Positions 15,403 through 24,969 are shown, counted from the first letter of the stretch. The stretch is 64,000 nt of DNA from JAMLHH01 sp964653095 (GCA_964653095.1 CAZZEH010000006.1:1-64000), one strand, 5' to 3'. The notes: a model not told the origin generated them from the sequence alone. Numbers and translations: made by a program.

Positions 15403-17031
15403 TTTTCTTTCTTTAGCCTGTTCAATCATTGGTCTTCCGCCTTCTCTCTTTGCTTTTTTTCTGAAAACTTCAAGGATATATTCTCCGTCATCATATTCGG
15501 CATTAAAGAAAGAGAAAGAATCCATTATTTTAATCCCCTGAATATTCCTTCCGGGGATGTTGGCTTCATCTTCTATTAACTGTAAAATATCGACTGGTGA
15601 AATCCTGTCTTTCCTGCCCTTTGATACAAATAACCTCATTGAAGAACTGTCTGAACGGTGCTTTTCTCTCCTGCCTCGTTTTCCATTTCTGTCGCGCTCC
15701 TGTTTCCCTCCGACCGACTCTTTGATGAGCTGATATTTTTGAGGATTGAGTTCTTCTCCCTGAAAAATCTCTAATAAAGCTGCTATCACTAATTCCGGCT
15801 CATTTTCTTCAAGAATCTGATATGTATATTCCATATGAGGATAATAACTCTCAGAAGCAATGATGTCGTTAATTCTTTCGCTTAAACGGTCTTTCTTAAT
15901 CTTTACCATTTCTTTAGCATCCGGAAGATTGGACTTTTCAATTACGGCATTGGTAATTCTTTGGATAAACATCAGCTTGCGCCGTTCATTTGAATCTATT
16001 ATAGATATTGCTTTACCTTCTTTTCCTGCCCGTCCGGTTCTTCCGATTCTGTGTACATAAGATTCAGGGTCCTGCGGCAGACCGTAATTAATCACGTGAG
16101 TTAAATCCTGTATATCTATTCCTCTTGCGGCTACATCTGTAGCTACCAAAACTCCGCTATTGCCGGATTTAAACTGTTTAATCACTTTCTCCCGGATATT
16201 TTGAGCAATATCTCCGTGAAGTGAATCCGAGGAATAGCCCCGCTCATTAAGGTGATTGGTTATTTCTACTACTTCAATCTTTGTGTTGCAGAATATTATT
16301 CCGTAAAAATCACCTTCCAAGTCCAATATTCTGCATAATGCATCAAATCTGTGTCGATAAGGAACCAGATAATATGTCTGTGCAATAGTATCCGTAGTTA
16401 ATTCTTTGTTTTTAACTGTAACCAGTTCGTAATCTCCCATGTATCGGCGTGCGAGAGATAATATTCTTTTGGGCATAGTCGCAGAAAACAGCAGCATCCT
16501 TCTCTGCTCACTGCAATTGGATAAGATGAGCTCCACATCGTCCAAAAAGCCCATATTCAACATCTCATCAGCCTCGTCAAGGACAACATACTTCACATCA
16601 TCCAGGCGAAGTTTCTTTCTCTCAATCATATCAATGACTCTTCCCGGAGTACCCACGACAATATCAGTTCCTTTTTCAAGGTCTCTGATTTGTTTACTAA
16701 TGGATGCGCCACCGTAAATGGTAGATATCCAGATTCTCCTGTTGCCTTTATAAGAGAGTATTTCATCTGTGACCTGCAAGGCAAGTTCTCGCGTAGGAGT
16801 CAGGATTAATGCCTGCACACCTTTCCCGTCGCTTTCTAAGTTTTCTAATATCGGTATTCCAAAGGCTGCTGTCTTTCCGGAGCCTGTCTGAGCCTGCCCT
16901 ACTACATCCTTATCGCCGTTTAATAAAAGTGGAATTGTCAGTTCCTGAATTGGGGTGGGATTCTGAAATCCCTTTTGTTCTAATGCTTGAAGAGTTTCAT
17001 CAGACAAACCCAAAGCTTTAAAACCGTTCAT
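15400..17031 (-). CDS. DEAD-box ATP-dependent RNA helicase with DbpA-type C-terminal domain
   Basis: The 543-residue enzyme unwinds RNA using ATP; relatives act in ribosome assembly and cold adaptation. All motifs are present: Q motif FQNPTPIQE, Walker A AQTGSGKT (47-54), PTREL, TPGR, DEAD (152-155), SAT (183-185) and HRIGRTGR (327-334). A basic linker leads to a DbpA/CsdA RNA-binding domain at about 450-530. I chose the ATG at 17031, because the longer frame begins at GTG 17043 and the ATG gives the family-typical FKALGLSDETL start. A promoter box lies at 17062-17069. The last codons run into a truncated family A repeat, so the C-terminal residues may have been altered by it. Confidence 0.92.
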   Translation of the reverse strand: MNGFKALGLSDETLQALEQKGFQNPTPIQELTIPLLLNGDKDVVGQAQTGSGKTAAFGIPILENLESDGKGVQALILTPTRELALQVTDEILSYKGNRRIWISTIYGGASISKQIRDLEKGTDIVVGTPGRVIDMIERKKLRLDDVKYVVLDEADEMLNMGFLDDVELILSNCSEQRRMLLFSATMPKRILSLARRYMGDYELVTVKNKELTTDTIAQTYYLVPYRHRFDALCRILDLEGDFYGIIFCNTKIEVVEITNHLNERGYSSDSLHGDIAQNIREKVIKQFKSGNSGVLVATDVAARGIDIQDLTHVINYGLPQDPESYVHRIGRTGRAGKEGKAISIIDSNERRKLMFIQRITNAVIEKSNLPDAKEMVKIKKDRLSERINDIIASESYYPHMEYTYQILEENEPELVIAALLEIFQGEELNPQKYQLIKESVGGKQERDRNGKRGRREKHRSDSSSMRLFVSKGRKDRISPVDILQLIEDEANIPGRNIQGIKIMDSFSFFNAEYDDGEYILEVFRKKAKREGGRPMIEQAKERK

Positions 17032-17061
17032 GGTTTCTATCACGTAATTCTAAATTTCATG

Positions 17062-17069
17062 CAAAGGTA
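17062..17069 (-). promoter_or_regulatory. Bacteroidota -7 box (TACCTTTG) for the helicase gene
   Basis: The minus strand reads TACCTTTG, matching TAnnTTTG, 30 nt upstream of the ATG at 17031. Confidence 0.5.
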
Positions 17070-17240
17070 CATGAAATACAACAGGATATAATTTTTATAA
17101 TACTATATAACTTAAAATTAGCATTAATGACTTGTTTGTCCGAAGATTGTTTGCATTATTTAATACTGTTATAAAACTCTCACAAAAAAATATCGTATTT
17201 TTATAAGCCATGCTTATACACTAAAACACCCGGCCTTTTT

Positions 17241-18071
17241 ATGAAAAAAACTACTATTTCCATCATTATTTTATCTGTTATTCTTACCATAGCGATTATC
17301 TCCGGTGTCTGGACTTTTATCCTGAAACAACCTATCAGTGAAATTCGAAATGAATTGCTTTTGAAAAAGGATGAATTCGAGGATCCAAGCCAGGAAAATC
17401 TTTTAGTATGGGTATTAGAGAATAAGCTTGACAGTCTCGAAGCGGCGGCAGTTCTACTTAAATCCGATCAACCTGAATTAAGTGAAAAAATCTTAGCCTA
17501 CATCCATAGTGAAAAATCAAAAAGTAAACGAGTCCCGACCTTTTCGGAGGACGAAGGCCTAATCTCACATTCGGACAACGCTTCAGAAAAAAGTGGTCAG
17601 GAGGATGGCTTCAGCTCGAAATTAACTGAAAAAATATCTGACTCCGATTTTGATATTAAAACAGATTACATTCCTCAGAAAGACGACGGCAAGCCTTCCA
17701 TTACAAAATCAGAATCTCAGTTAAAACTCATGTTGGACAGGAATACCGTCTATTATGACGGCAGTGTCATTGACGGCGTTGCGGACGGATTTGGAAAAGG
17801 TGTCTTTGACAACGGAATCATGTACGAAGGATTTTGGAAAAACAATCTCCCAAACGGAAAAGGAGTTCAGAAATGGCCTGACGGCAGAGAATATGACGGG
17901 CATTTTTTAGACGGCAAACGTTCAGGAGAAGGAACTTTCACATGGATTAACAATGAAAAATATATAGGTGAATGGCACAATGACAAACGTCACGGAAAAG
18001 GTGTTTTTTACGATAAAAAAGGTAAAGTCAAATACGACGGAGAATGGAGATCTGATATTTTTATAAAATAA
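17241..18071 (+). CDS. MORN-repeat protein with N-terminal membrane anchor
   Basis: The 276-residue protein has an N-terminal hydrophobic segment (about 5-28) that anchors it in, or directs it through, the inner membrane. A low-complexity linker rich in Ser, Asp, Glu and Lys follows at about 95-165. The C-terminal 100 residues form about four MORN repeats with the recurring pattern Y-x-G-x-W/F-x-x-G-x-x-x-G-x-G, for example YEGFWKNNLPNGKG and YIGEWHNDKRHGKG. MORN repeats mediate membrane or protein contacts; no enzymatic role is visible. It stands alone between the helicase and sucD genes, convergent with sucD. Confidence 0.8.
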   Translation: MKKTTISIIILSVILTIAIISGVWTFILKQPISEIRNELLLKKDEFEDPSQENLLVWVLENKLDSLEAAAVLLKSDQPELSEKILAYIHSEKSKSKRVPTFSEDEGLISHSDNASEKSGQEDGFSSKLTEKISDSDFDIKTDYIPQKDDGKPSITKSESQLKLMLDRNTVYYDGSVIDGVADGFGKGVFDNGIMYEGFWKNNLPNGKGVQKWPDGREYDGHFLDGKRSGEGTFTWINNEKYIGEWHNDKRHGKGVFYDKKGKVKYDGEWRSDIFIK

Positions 18072-18126
18072 TCAGGAGAGACAAATTACCTGCATTTTAT
18101 CTCGGACACACCACTCTGCAATCCGG

Positions 18127-18999
18127 CTATTTTTTCAGCACTTCTGCCATTGTTTTCCCCAAGAATGCCGGAGACTCTACGACGTGAATACCGCATTCTT
18201 TCATTACTCTCATTTTTGCCTCGGCTGTATCTTCCGCCCCGCCAATAATGGCACCTGCATGTCCCATTCTTTTGCCCTTAGGAGCGGTTTTGCCGGCAAT
18301 AAATCCTACAACCGGTTTAGTGGCGTGATCTTTAATCCACCTCGCAGCTTCTACCTCCATAGTTCCGCCAATCTCACCTATCATAATAATTCCTTCTGTG
18401 CCGGGGTCCTGCATGAGCAACTGAATGATATCTTTCATAGTAGATCCAATAATCGGGTCACCGCCAATACCTACACATGTAGATTGCCCCAATCCTTCTT
18501 TGGTCACCTGATCCACCGCTTCATAAGTTAATGTTCCCGACTTGGAGACAATGCCCACAGTTCCCTTTCTGTGAATAAAGCCGGGCATGATTCCGACCTT
18601 ACATTCCCCCGGAGTTATTATGCCCGGGCAATTTGGTCCCACAAGGCGGACACCTTTCTTTTGAACATAAGCTTTAGCTTTAATCATATCCTGAGCAGGT
18701 ATTCCTTCGGTAATACATACAATCAATCCTATTTCAGCTTCGGCAGCTTCTATAATAGCATCCGCGGCAAAAGAAGGCGGAACAAAAATCACCGAAACAT
18801 CAGCTCCGGTAGCTTTAACTGCATTTTCCACGGTATTAAAAACCGGCTTATCCAAGTGAACCTGTCCCTCTTTCCCCGGAGTCACGCCTCCGACAATATT
18901 GGTCCCGTACTCTATCATCTGTTCAGCATGAAAACTTCCTTCTTTCCCTGTAAAACCCTGAACTATTACTTTTGAATCCTTACTTACTAAAATACTCAT
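18127..18999 (-). CDS. sucD: Succinate-CoA ligase (ADP-forming) alpha subunit
   Basis: The 290-residue subunit has a CoA-binding Rossmann domain at the N-terminus (VIVQGFTGKEGSFHAEQMI) and the GPNCPGIITPGECKVGIMPG segment. The catalytic phosphohistidine His247 sits in the motif GHAGAIIGG. Together with SucC it converts succinyl-CoA to succinate in the TCA cycle with substrate-level phosphorylation. sucC is not in this window. The gene follows the Mla-type ATPase gene by 6 bp, an unusual partner, so it may be cotranscribed with a lipid-transport pair. Confidence 0.95.
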   Translation of the reverse strand: MSILVSKDSKVIVQGFTGKEGSFHAEQMIEYGTNIVGGVTPGKEGQVHLDKPVFNTVENAVKATGADVSVIFVPPSFAADAIIEAAEAEIGLIVCITEGIPAQDMIKAKAYVQKKGVRLVGPNCPGIITPGECKVGIMPGFIHRKGTVGIVSKSGTLTYEAVDQVTKEGLGQSTCVGIGGDPIIGSTMKDIIQLLMQDPGTEGIIMIGEIGGTMEVEAARWIKDHATKPVVGFIAGKTAPKGKRMGHAGAIIGGAEDTAEAKMRVMKECGIHVVESPAFLGKTMAEVLKK

Positions 19000-19005
19000 T
19001 CTAAT

Positions 19006-19776
19006 TTATTTGTTTAAAGTGGACAATTTAACATCTCTTGCTTCTTTTAAAAACTTTGAGGCAAAAATAAAATCAATTAATTCTTTATTATCGGTTTCAA
19101 ATAAAGACTTGTTATTCCCTTCCCAATGCTTATTCCCCTGATGCAAAAAGATAATTTTATCTCCATTTGCAATAACAGTATTCATATCGTGAGTGTTCAC
19201 CACGGTAGTCATATTGTACTCCAAAGTCAGTTCTTTTATCAATTCATCTATGACTATAGCTGTTTGAGGGTCCAATCCTGAATTAGGTTCATCACAAAAT
19301 AAATATTTTGGATTCATCACAATTGCTCGTGCGATTCCCACTCTCTTCTGCATTCCGCCACTGATTTCCGACGGAAGCTTATGGTTTGCATTGACAAGAT
19401 TTACACGTTTCAATACTTCATTGACTCTGTCCGTCTTTTCATCTAAGGTTAATTTGGTAAACATATCCAACGGAAAGCGAACATTTTCTTCTACTGTACT
19501 GGAATCAAAAAGAGCATTGCCCTGAAACAGCATACCCATCTCTCGGCGAAGTTCTTTTAACTTTTGTCCGCCCAAATCAGAAAACTTTTTTTTGTCAAAT
19601 AATACAGCCCCTTCTGTGGGTTTTAAAAGACCTACTATACATTTCACCAGTACGGTTTTGCCCGAGCCGCTCTTACCAATAATCAGATTTACTTTACCCG
19701 GTTCAAATGAGGTGTCAATTTTCTTGAGAACTTCCACACCATCAAAACTTTTCGTCACTGCAACTACTTCAATCAT
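19006..19776 (-). CDS. Mla-type ABC transporter ATP-binding protein
   Basis: The product is about 256 residues. From the ATG at 19776 it has Walker A GKSGSGKT (about 34-41), signature SGGMQKR (about 139-145) and Walker B YLFCDEP followed by NSGLDPQTA. The closest families are MlaF/Ttg2A-type ATPases that power phospholipid or lipid transport with an MlaE permease and an MCE protein. I chose the ATG at 19776 because it overlaps the permease stop codon as ATGA, whereas the longer frame starts at a TTG (19788). No MCE (MlaD) gene is present next to it; that component must be elsewhere or absent. Confidence 0.88.
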   Translation of the reverse strand: MIEVVAVTKSFDGVEVLKKIDTSFEPGKVNLIIGKSGSGKTVLVKCIVGLLKPTEGAVLFDKKKFSDLGGQKLKELRREMGMLFQGNALFDSSTVEENVRFPLDMFTKLTLDEKTDRVNEVLKRVNLVNANHKLPSEISGGMQKRVGIARAIVMNPKYLFCDEPNSGLDPQTAIVIDELIKELTLEYNMTTVVNTHDMNTVIANGDKIIFLHQGNKHWEGNNKSLFETDNKELIDFIFASKFLKEARDVKLSTLNK

Positions 19777-20510
19777 AATACTAACCAAGCTATTATATAA
19801 TCCGCAACCAATACCGCTATACTGCTCAGTACCACCGCCTGGGTGCTGGATATACCTATCTCGATCGCACCACCTCTGGAGTAATATCCTTTGTAACAGG
19901 AGATGGATACTATCAAAAAGCTAAAGACTAATGCTTTTATCATCATTATGAAAGTATTTAAAGGCACAAACCAGCTTAGCACACCCTGTATATATTCAGT
20001 TGAAGATACATAGCCCGATGCCATTCCGGCCAAAAGACCTCCTGCGATACCTATAATAGCGGCAAAAACTACTAACAAGGGAATCATAGTTACAGCAGCA
20101 ATTAACTTGGGACCGACTAAATAAGCGGTGGCATTCACTCCCATTATTTCTAAAGCATCTATTTGCTCCGTAAGACGCATAGTTCCTAATTCTGATGCGA
20201 CATTGGAACCGACTTTACCAGCCAATATCAGGCAGGAGACTGTCGGAGCAAACTCTAAGATCATAGACTCTTTCACAATATATCCGACAAAGTACATCGG
20301 TGTAATCGTCCCTGACAAATTATAAGCAAATTGTACGGCTGAAACGGCTCCGATAAAAAATGAAATAATAAAAATTATCATTATCGAACCCACACCAATA
20401 TGATGCATTTGCCTAAGTGTCTCTTTCCAGTACATGCCCAGTTGCTCCGGTCTTACAAAAAGACTTTTAAGCATCAGCATATACTTCCCAAAATGATACA
20501 GTGAATTCAT
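19773..20510 (-). CDS. MlaE-type ABC transporter permease
   Basis: The 245-residue integral membrane protein matches the MlaE/YrbE permease family. It has about five to six hydrophobic segments and the family-typical stretch ELGTMRLTEQIDALEIMGVN at about 128-147. With the downstream ATPase it would form an MCE-type lipid transporter in the inner membrane, maintaining outer-membrane lipid asymmetry. Translational coupling to the ATPase is likely through the ATGA overlap. No promoter box matching TAnnTTTG was seen in the 75 bp upstream. Confidence 0.88.
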   Translation of the reverse strand: MNSLYHFGKYMLMLKSLFVRPEQLGMYWKETLRQMHHIGVGSIMIIFIISFFIGAVSAVQFAYNLSGTITPMYFVGYIVKESMILEFAPTVSCLILAGKVGSNVASELGTMRLTEQIDALEIMGVNATAYLVGPKLIAAVTMIPLLVVFAAIIGIAGGLLAGMASGYVSSTEYIQGVLSWFVPLNTFIMMIKALVFSFLIVSISCYKGYYSRGGAIEIGISSTQAVVLSSIAVLVADYIIAWLVL

Positions 20511-20735
20511 ATAAAGCCCCTAAAAATAAGTTATTTTTACAACTTTACAGATTGTGCTTTATAGGTTTTTTTTGATATAAGCAAATGAATGCTGAAATCA
20601 GCAGAATTTTCAAAAGATTCCCAAAAAATGCTCCGCAATCAATGCTCAGCATCAGTCAGTTAAAAACAGCAAAAAGTTTGATGGCTAACTTTCATAAAAG
20701 CAAAGGATACGATTCTAAATTTAAAAGTAATATCA

Positions 20736-21434
20736 TTATGAGTTTTTATAACTCTTATCTAATTTTTTTATATCACTAATTAATCTTTCAATCTCTTCAT
20801 TAGATGTACCGTTATAGAAGCCCCGGATTCTCTTTTCTTTGTCAATAAGAACAAATTTATTGCTGTGTATAAAATCATTGGGACCTCCGTCTCCTTCCAG
20901 TGCAGTAACTAAAAATCCCTTTCTCGCCAATTCATAGATTTCTTTTTTTTCACCCGTCAATAAATTCCAAATATCAAAATTCACATCCTGATCGTAGGCG
21001 TATTCCAATAACTGCTCCTGAGTGTCTTTTTTAGGATTTACCGTGAACGACAGAATTTGAAAATTTGTACTGTATTTTAAAAATTCATTCTGTAACTTTC
21101 TTTTATTTCGAGCCATATCTATACAAATATCGGGGCAGGTCGTAAAAAAGAAATCTACAACAGATATCACTCCTTCTAACTGAGTATCTGTAACGGTATC
21201 ACCTTCCTGATTAATCATAGAAAAAGCCGGAACAGTATGGAAAACTGTATCTGTTAAGGTCTTGCCTTTTTCATTTTTATATTCTTTCAGTGAATGATTT
21301 CCAAAGATTGGCAATGCAGTATTCGGATTTAATTCGCTTCGTTTATTTAACGCGAAAAATATAATCAGTCCAATTGCTAAGAAAAGTCCTCCGGAAAGAA
21401 TTCTGTAAACTATATTACTCTTGCGGTCATTCAT
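20736..21434 (-). CDS. SCO1/SenC family copper chaperone
   Basis: The 232-residue protein has one N-terminal membrane helix (about 10-29) and a periplasmic thioredoxin-like domain. The copper ligands of the family are all present: the CPDIC motif gives Cys100 and Cys104, and His190 follows in DFIHSNK. SCO proteins deliver copper to, or reduce the thiols of, the CuA site of cytochrome oxidase. The gene lies downstream of ctaB and the ACIII operon on the same strand, although no oxidase subunit gene is in the window. Confidence 0.9.
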   Translation of the reverse strand: MNDRKSNIVYRILSGGLFLAIGLIIFFALNKRSELNPNTALPIFGNHSLKEYKNEKGKTLTDTVFHTVPAFSMINQEGDTVTDTQLEGVISVVDFFFTTCPDICIDMARNKRKLQNEFLKYSTNFQILSFTVNPKKDTQEQLLEYAYDQDVNFDIWNLLTGEKKEIYELARKGFLVTALEGDGGPNDFIHSNKFVLIDKEKRIRGFYNGTSNEEIERLISDIKKLDKSYKNS

Positions 21435-21526
21435 TTCGTTTGATTTTTATTGGTCTATTATTATCGATACGCCTTCTAAAACAATTGTATTCAGAACCTC
21501 ATTTTACTTCGTTCAACAACGCTGGA

Positions 21527-22420
21527 TTATATTCTGTCAAGCACTAAGGCAATCTGAACAATAGGGATATAAAAAAACGACATAAACATTAGAAGCTTGG
21601 CACTTTTATCTTTCAAATCAATACACAATTTAAGTGCCGCATATAGAAATAATATTCCTGCAATCAAACCTATGACAAGTGAAATATATCCCGTCATTCT
21701 CATAAAAAAGGGTACGGTACCTACCATAATAAGTAATATGTTATAAGGCAATATCTGTAATGCAGCGTTCCGCGACTTACCCTTCCCGGACGGCAGCAGA
21801 GTGTAGCCTCCTCTTTTGTAATCCTCATCCGCGACCCAGGCGATAGCCCAAAAATGAGGCATTTGCCACACCAGTTGAATTGTAAACAATATTACGCCGG
21901 CAGAAGTAATACTTCCGGTAGCCGCTGTTGCTCCTATTAATAATGGAATGGCGCCGGGGAGAGCACCAATAAATACGGCAGCAGGGCTTATTTTTTTAAA
22001 TGGGGTATAAATAAAGGCATATATCAGTAAAGATATCGCTGCCAAAAGTCCGGTAATGGTATTAAAATAAAGAGCAAGCAAAATGATACCTCCTACTCCA
22101 TTTATACCGGCAAAGACTGTAGCTTCTATTACGGAAATAGTGCCAGTAGGCAAAGGCCGGTTTTTAGTGCGGTTCATTAATCCGTCACTGTCTTTCTCCA
22201 AAATTTGATTGATAGAAATGGAAGATGCAGTAACCATTAATCCACCTGCAAACAAAATTAGAATATTGATCAGACTCGTAGCGGTTCCTTCAAAGAGGAA
22301 TGCCATAATAGAAGAAAAAACTACTAATAATGTTAATCTTATTTTAGATAATTGAGCATAGGCAATCATTCTGGTATGAAAGACTTGAGCTATACTCAAC
22401 TGCGAATTGAACATACTCAT
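21527..22420 (-). CDS. ctaB: Protoheme IX farnesyltransferase (heme O synthase)
   Basis: The 297-residue membrane enzyme attaches a farnesyl chain to heme B to make heme O for heme-copper oxidases. The prenyl-diphosphate-binding motif is NQILEKDSD at residues 71-79, followed by MNRTKNRPLPTG. The second loop contains WQMPHFWAIAW and DYKRGGYTLLP. About eight to nine membrane helices are visible. A CAAATTTA at 22429-22436 reads TAAATTTG on the minus strand and could be a promoter box, 8 nt before the start. It follows the ACIII operon after 172 bp containing a hairpin. Confidence 0.92.
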   Translation of the reverse strand: MSMFNSQLSIAQVFHTRMIAYAQLSKIRLTLLVVFSSIMAFLFEGTATSLINILILFAGGLMVTASSISINQILEKDSDGLMNRTKNRPLPTGTISVIEATVFAGINGVGGIILLALYFNTITGLLAAISLLIYAFIYTPFKKISPAAVFIGALPGAIPLLIGATAATGSITSAGVILFTIQLVWQMPHFWAIAWVADEDYKRGGYTLLPSGKGKSRNAALQILPYNILLIMVGTVPFFMRMTGYISLVIGLIAGILFLYAALKLCIDLKDKSAKLLMFMSFFYIPIVQIALVLDRI

Positions 22421-22542
22421 TGTACGTTCAAATTTAAATTAAAAAAGTAGAACTTCCATTAATTTTTAATGATAACTCAATACCTATTCAAAAAAATATA
22501 ACAAGTATTTTCTAATTTATATCGAATATAAATCAGACTACA

Positions 22543-22568
22543 AGTGCTTTGTACAATCACAAAGCACT
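22543..22568. terminator. Perfect 10-bp stem-loop between the ACIII operon and ctaB
   Basis: AGTGCTTTGT (22543-22552) and ACAAAGCACT (22559-22568) pair perfectly across a 6-nt loop. It lies 25 bp past the actF stop codon. No T-tract follows on the minus strand, so it may be an mRNA-stabilising or processing hairpin rather than a classical terminator. Confidence 0.55.
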
Positions 22569-22592
22569 ACAAAATCAAGTACGGGTTACCGA

Positions 22593-23798
22593 TTAAATCT
22601 GGTGATTGTAGCTCTCTTTGAAATAAGGGTGCGTGCTGGATTCCAAATCTGAATATTTTGATAAAGTCGTCAACACCACAAAACCAAAAACAGAGGACAT
22701 TATAATAAATGCACCTACACCAACTAAGCCAAATCCTCCGCCTCCGGGAATCAATTCAGGCACAATCATGCTGAAGAAGTCCATCCAATGCCCAATAATC
22801 AAAATTACAGATACAATTAGTGCCGTAGATACAACTCTTTTTGAATTTCTCTTCATTAGTGCCAAAAACGGCAGGATAAAATTAATGATGATAGCGAGAT
22901 AAAATAATACAGGATACCCTTCGAGCCGAATAGTGAAATAAAGTGTTTCTTCAGGAATATTCGCGTACCAAATCAGCATATACTGAGAGAACCATACATA
23001 TGTCCAAAACACAGAAATAGCAAAAATATATTTGACCACATCATGTCTGTGATTTTCATTCACATTTGGCAGATAATCATTCTTCTTTAAATAGACTACC
23101 ATAATATACACCACAGACAACATCCCTACTGCGGCAGAAGCCATCAGATACCACGAAAACATAGTACTATACCAATGAGGCTGTACAGACATAGCCCAGT
23201 CCCAGCTGCCAAAAGTATTAATGCCCATAGCTATAATCACAATACTGGCTGCTGCAATAGCTCTACTTTTATCAAAAGTTTTAATAGATGGGTTTTCATC
23301 CATTGACTTCAGATTCTTATTCCACAAATAGTTAAGAATAAGGGATGCAGAAAATAATATAACCGCAAAAATCCAAAACCTTGGCAGATTCAGATAATCA
23401 CTTTTAGAATCTAAAAGGGCATCATATTTCGGCGAGTTTACGTCGTACAGCTCCGCATGAGTCCAATGAAATAAGTCATGGCTGAAGAATGCAAAAATTA
23501 ATACCATTATTACAGTAGCCAAAGGAATAATGCCGGCTACGGAAAGAATTACTTTTTGAATCTGAATTTGCCAGGCTCCCAATGCAAGGGTAGAGGCAGC
23601 CAAAAAGAATAAAGCAGCTACTCCAATCCAAAAGGAATAAAGAGAAAGCGTATATACGTTGCCAATAATTAATGTTCTTAAAGGCAATTCTCCCTTGAGA
23701 TTCGCAATTATGCCAATTGCAAAAACAATCACTCCCAAAATTAATCCTTTGACCAAGAATCCCTTTGCTTCCGAAGAAAAAATATACTTATTTTTCAT
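22593..23798 (-). CDS. actF: Alternative complex III quinol-binding membrane subunit ActF
   Basis: The 401-residue protein is a NrfD-like integral membrane subunit with about ten hydrophobic helices, related to ActC. It forms part of the quinol-oxidising membrane core of alternative complex III. Segments such as FGSWDWAMSVQPHWYSTMFS and VFWTYVWFSQYMLIWYANIP are characteristic. It is the last gene of the actABCDEF operon, 32 bp after actE. It has no signal peptide and normal length. Confidence 0.9.
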   Translation of the reverse strand: MKNKYIFSSEAKGFLVKGLILGVIVFAIGIIANLKGELPLRTLIIGNVYTLSLYSFWIGVAALFFLAASTLALGAWQIQIQKVILSVAGIIPLATVIMVLIFAFFSHDLFHWTHAELYDVNSPKYDALLDSKSDYLNLPRFWIFAVILFSASLILNYLWNKNLKSMDENPSIKTFDKSRAIAAASIVIIAMGINTFGSWDWAMSVQPHWYSTMFSWYLMASAAVGMLSVVYIMVVYLKKNDYLPNVNENHRHDVVKYIFAISVFWTYVWFSQYMLIWYANIPEETLYFTIRLEGYPVLFYLAIIINFILPFLALMKRNSKRVVSTALIVSVILIIGHWMDFFSMIVPELIPGGGGFGLVGVGAFIIMSSVFGFVVLTTLSKYSDLESSTHPYFKESYNHQI

Positions 23799-23830
23799 TT
23801 TCTATTAGACTTTTATCGTTTTGAGATGTT

Positions 23831-24433
23831 TTAATTGTTTTCAGCACTTGCAAGAGCATTTGCCTGCAGTGTATTAATATATTCGAGTATTAACCATCTT
23901 TCTCTATGATTGACTTGAGTCGCATAAGACCCCATCATACCTTTTCCGTACATCACAGAGTGGTATCTCTGTCCCTGAGGTCTGCTTTGTAAATCTAAGT
24001 TTAGAAAAGATGGTGGTGGCGGAAACTTGTCTATTTTCACTAAATGCCCGTCTCCTTCACCTCCGTCACCATGACAGATCGCACAATATCTTACAAACAG
24101 CATTTTCCCATCTCCTTCAATTTCTTTTGAATCAAACTCGAATGGATTGTGAATTTCAGTCGCTGCCAATTCATATCCTTCCGGAGTATTGGACAATGGA
24201 TAAGTATATTTCCCCTGAGCAATTGTACCTTCTACCGGCAACTGATTGGTATAGCCATTGGCATATACGGGATTTTCACTTTGTGCTTCATATGATACAG
24301 GATGAATCATTTCCGGCAAATATTCCCAACCCGGATTTTCACCTCCGGCAGAACATGCTGCAAACAGGCTTCCTGATAAAATAACAGCTATTATAATTTG
24401 AAATCGACTCATTGCAATTATCTGTTTTTTCAT
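23831..24433 (-). CDS. actE: Alternative complex III monoheme cytochrome c lipoprotein ActE
   Basis: The 200-residue product has a lipoprotein signal (LFAAC, Cys27) and a single class I cytochrome c domain with heme motif CAICH at 117-121. A MYGKGMMGSYAT segment at about 160-171 supplies the probable axial Met. In ACIII this subunit sits on the periplasmic side and takes electrons from ActA toward the oxidase. Its start touches the actD stop codon (1-bp overlap), consistent with one operon. Confidence 0.9.
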   Translation of the reverse strand: MKKQIIAMSRFQIIIAVILSGSLFAACSAGGENPGWEYLPEMIHPVSYEAQSENPVYANGYTNQLPVEGTIAQGKYTYPLSNTPEGYELAATEIHNPFEFDSKEIEGDGKMLFVRYCAICHGDGGEGDGHLVKIDKFPPPPSFLNLDLQSRPQGQRYHSVMYGKGMMGSYATQVNHRERWLILEYINTLQANALASAENN

Positions 24434-24957
24434 TAAATTTCTTTTTCAAATACTTCTACGGCACCCTTATCTTTAAGCATCTCCGTGTATTCAGACACTT
24501 TCGAAGTGTCCTCTGTGATATCAATAGTTATCGCAAACATATGATCTGTCAGTCTTGAATCTATAATCGCCGGTTTTTTACCGGGATATAAATTACACAG
24601 ATAATAAAAAGCCATCACCATTCCTACACCGGAGAAAAGTACTGTAAATTCAAACATAATCGGAATCCACGCCGGCAACGCAAATACCGGTTTCCCTCCA
24701 AAGTTAATCGGATAATTTACTGAATTGGCATATGCCATTACACTAAAAGCTGTAATCAATCCTGTCAGTCCGAAAATGAATCCTGCAGTAGGAATTTTGG
24801 TTTTACGATAACCTAACTTTTCGTCAATTCCATGAATAGGGAAAGGCGAATATACCTTATCTATTTTATGTCCGAATTGGTTGGCCGCATCTACGGCATG
24901 TAAGAGTGTATGATCATCATCAAACATCCCAACCAAATATTTTTTTGTCTTACTCAT
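24433..24957 (-). CDS. actD: Alternative complex III subunit ActD (DUF3341)
   Basis: The 174-residue DUF3341 protein has a soluble N-terminal part (YLVGMFDDDHTLLHAVDAAN) and two membrane helices at about 57-78 and 97-121. It is a structural subunit of alternative complex III with no cofactor motif. It lies 12 bp after actC and overlaps actE by 1 bp. Confidence 0.9.
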   Translation of the reverse strand: MSKTKKYLVGMFDDDHTLLHAVDAANQFGHKIDKVYSPFPIHGIDEKLGYRKTKIPTAGFIFGLTGLITAFSVMAYANSVNYPINFGGKPVFALPAWIPIMFEFTVLFSGVGMVMAFYYLCNLYPGKKPAIIDSRLTDHMFAITIDITEDTSKVSEYTEMLKDKGAVEVFEKEI

Positions 24958-24969
24958 TTGCGTAGGATA

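Noticed and set aside
20585..20779. Open frame of 64 residues on the plus strand between the permease and SCO genes
   Set aside because: It overlaps the SCO gene end by 44 bp, has no recognisable family, promoter box or conserved look, and its composition fits chance in AT-rich sequence.
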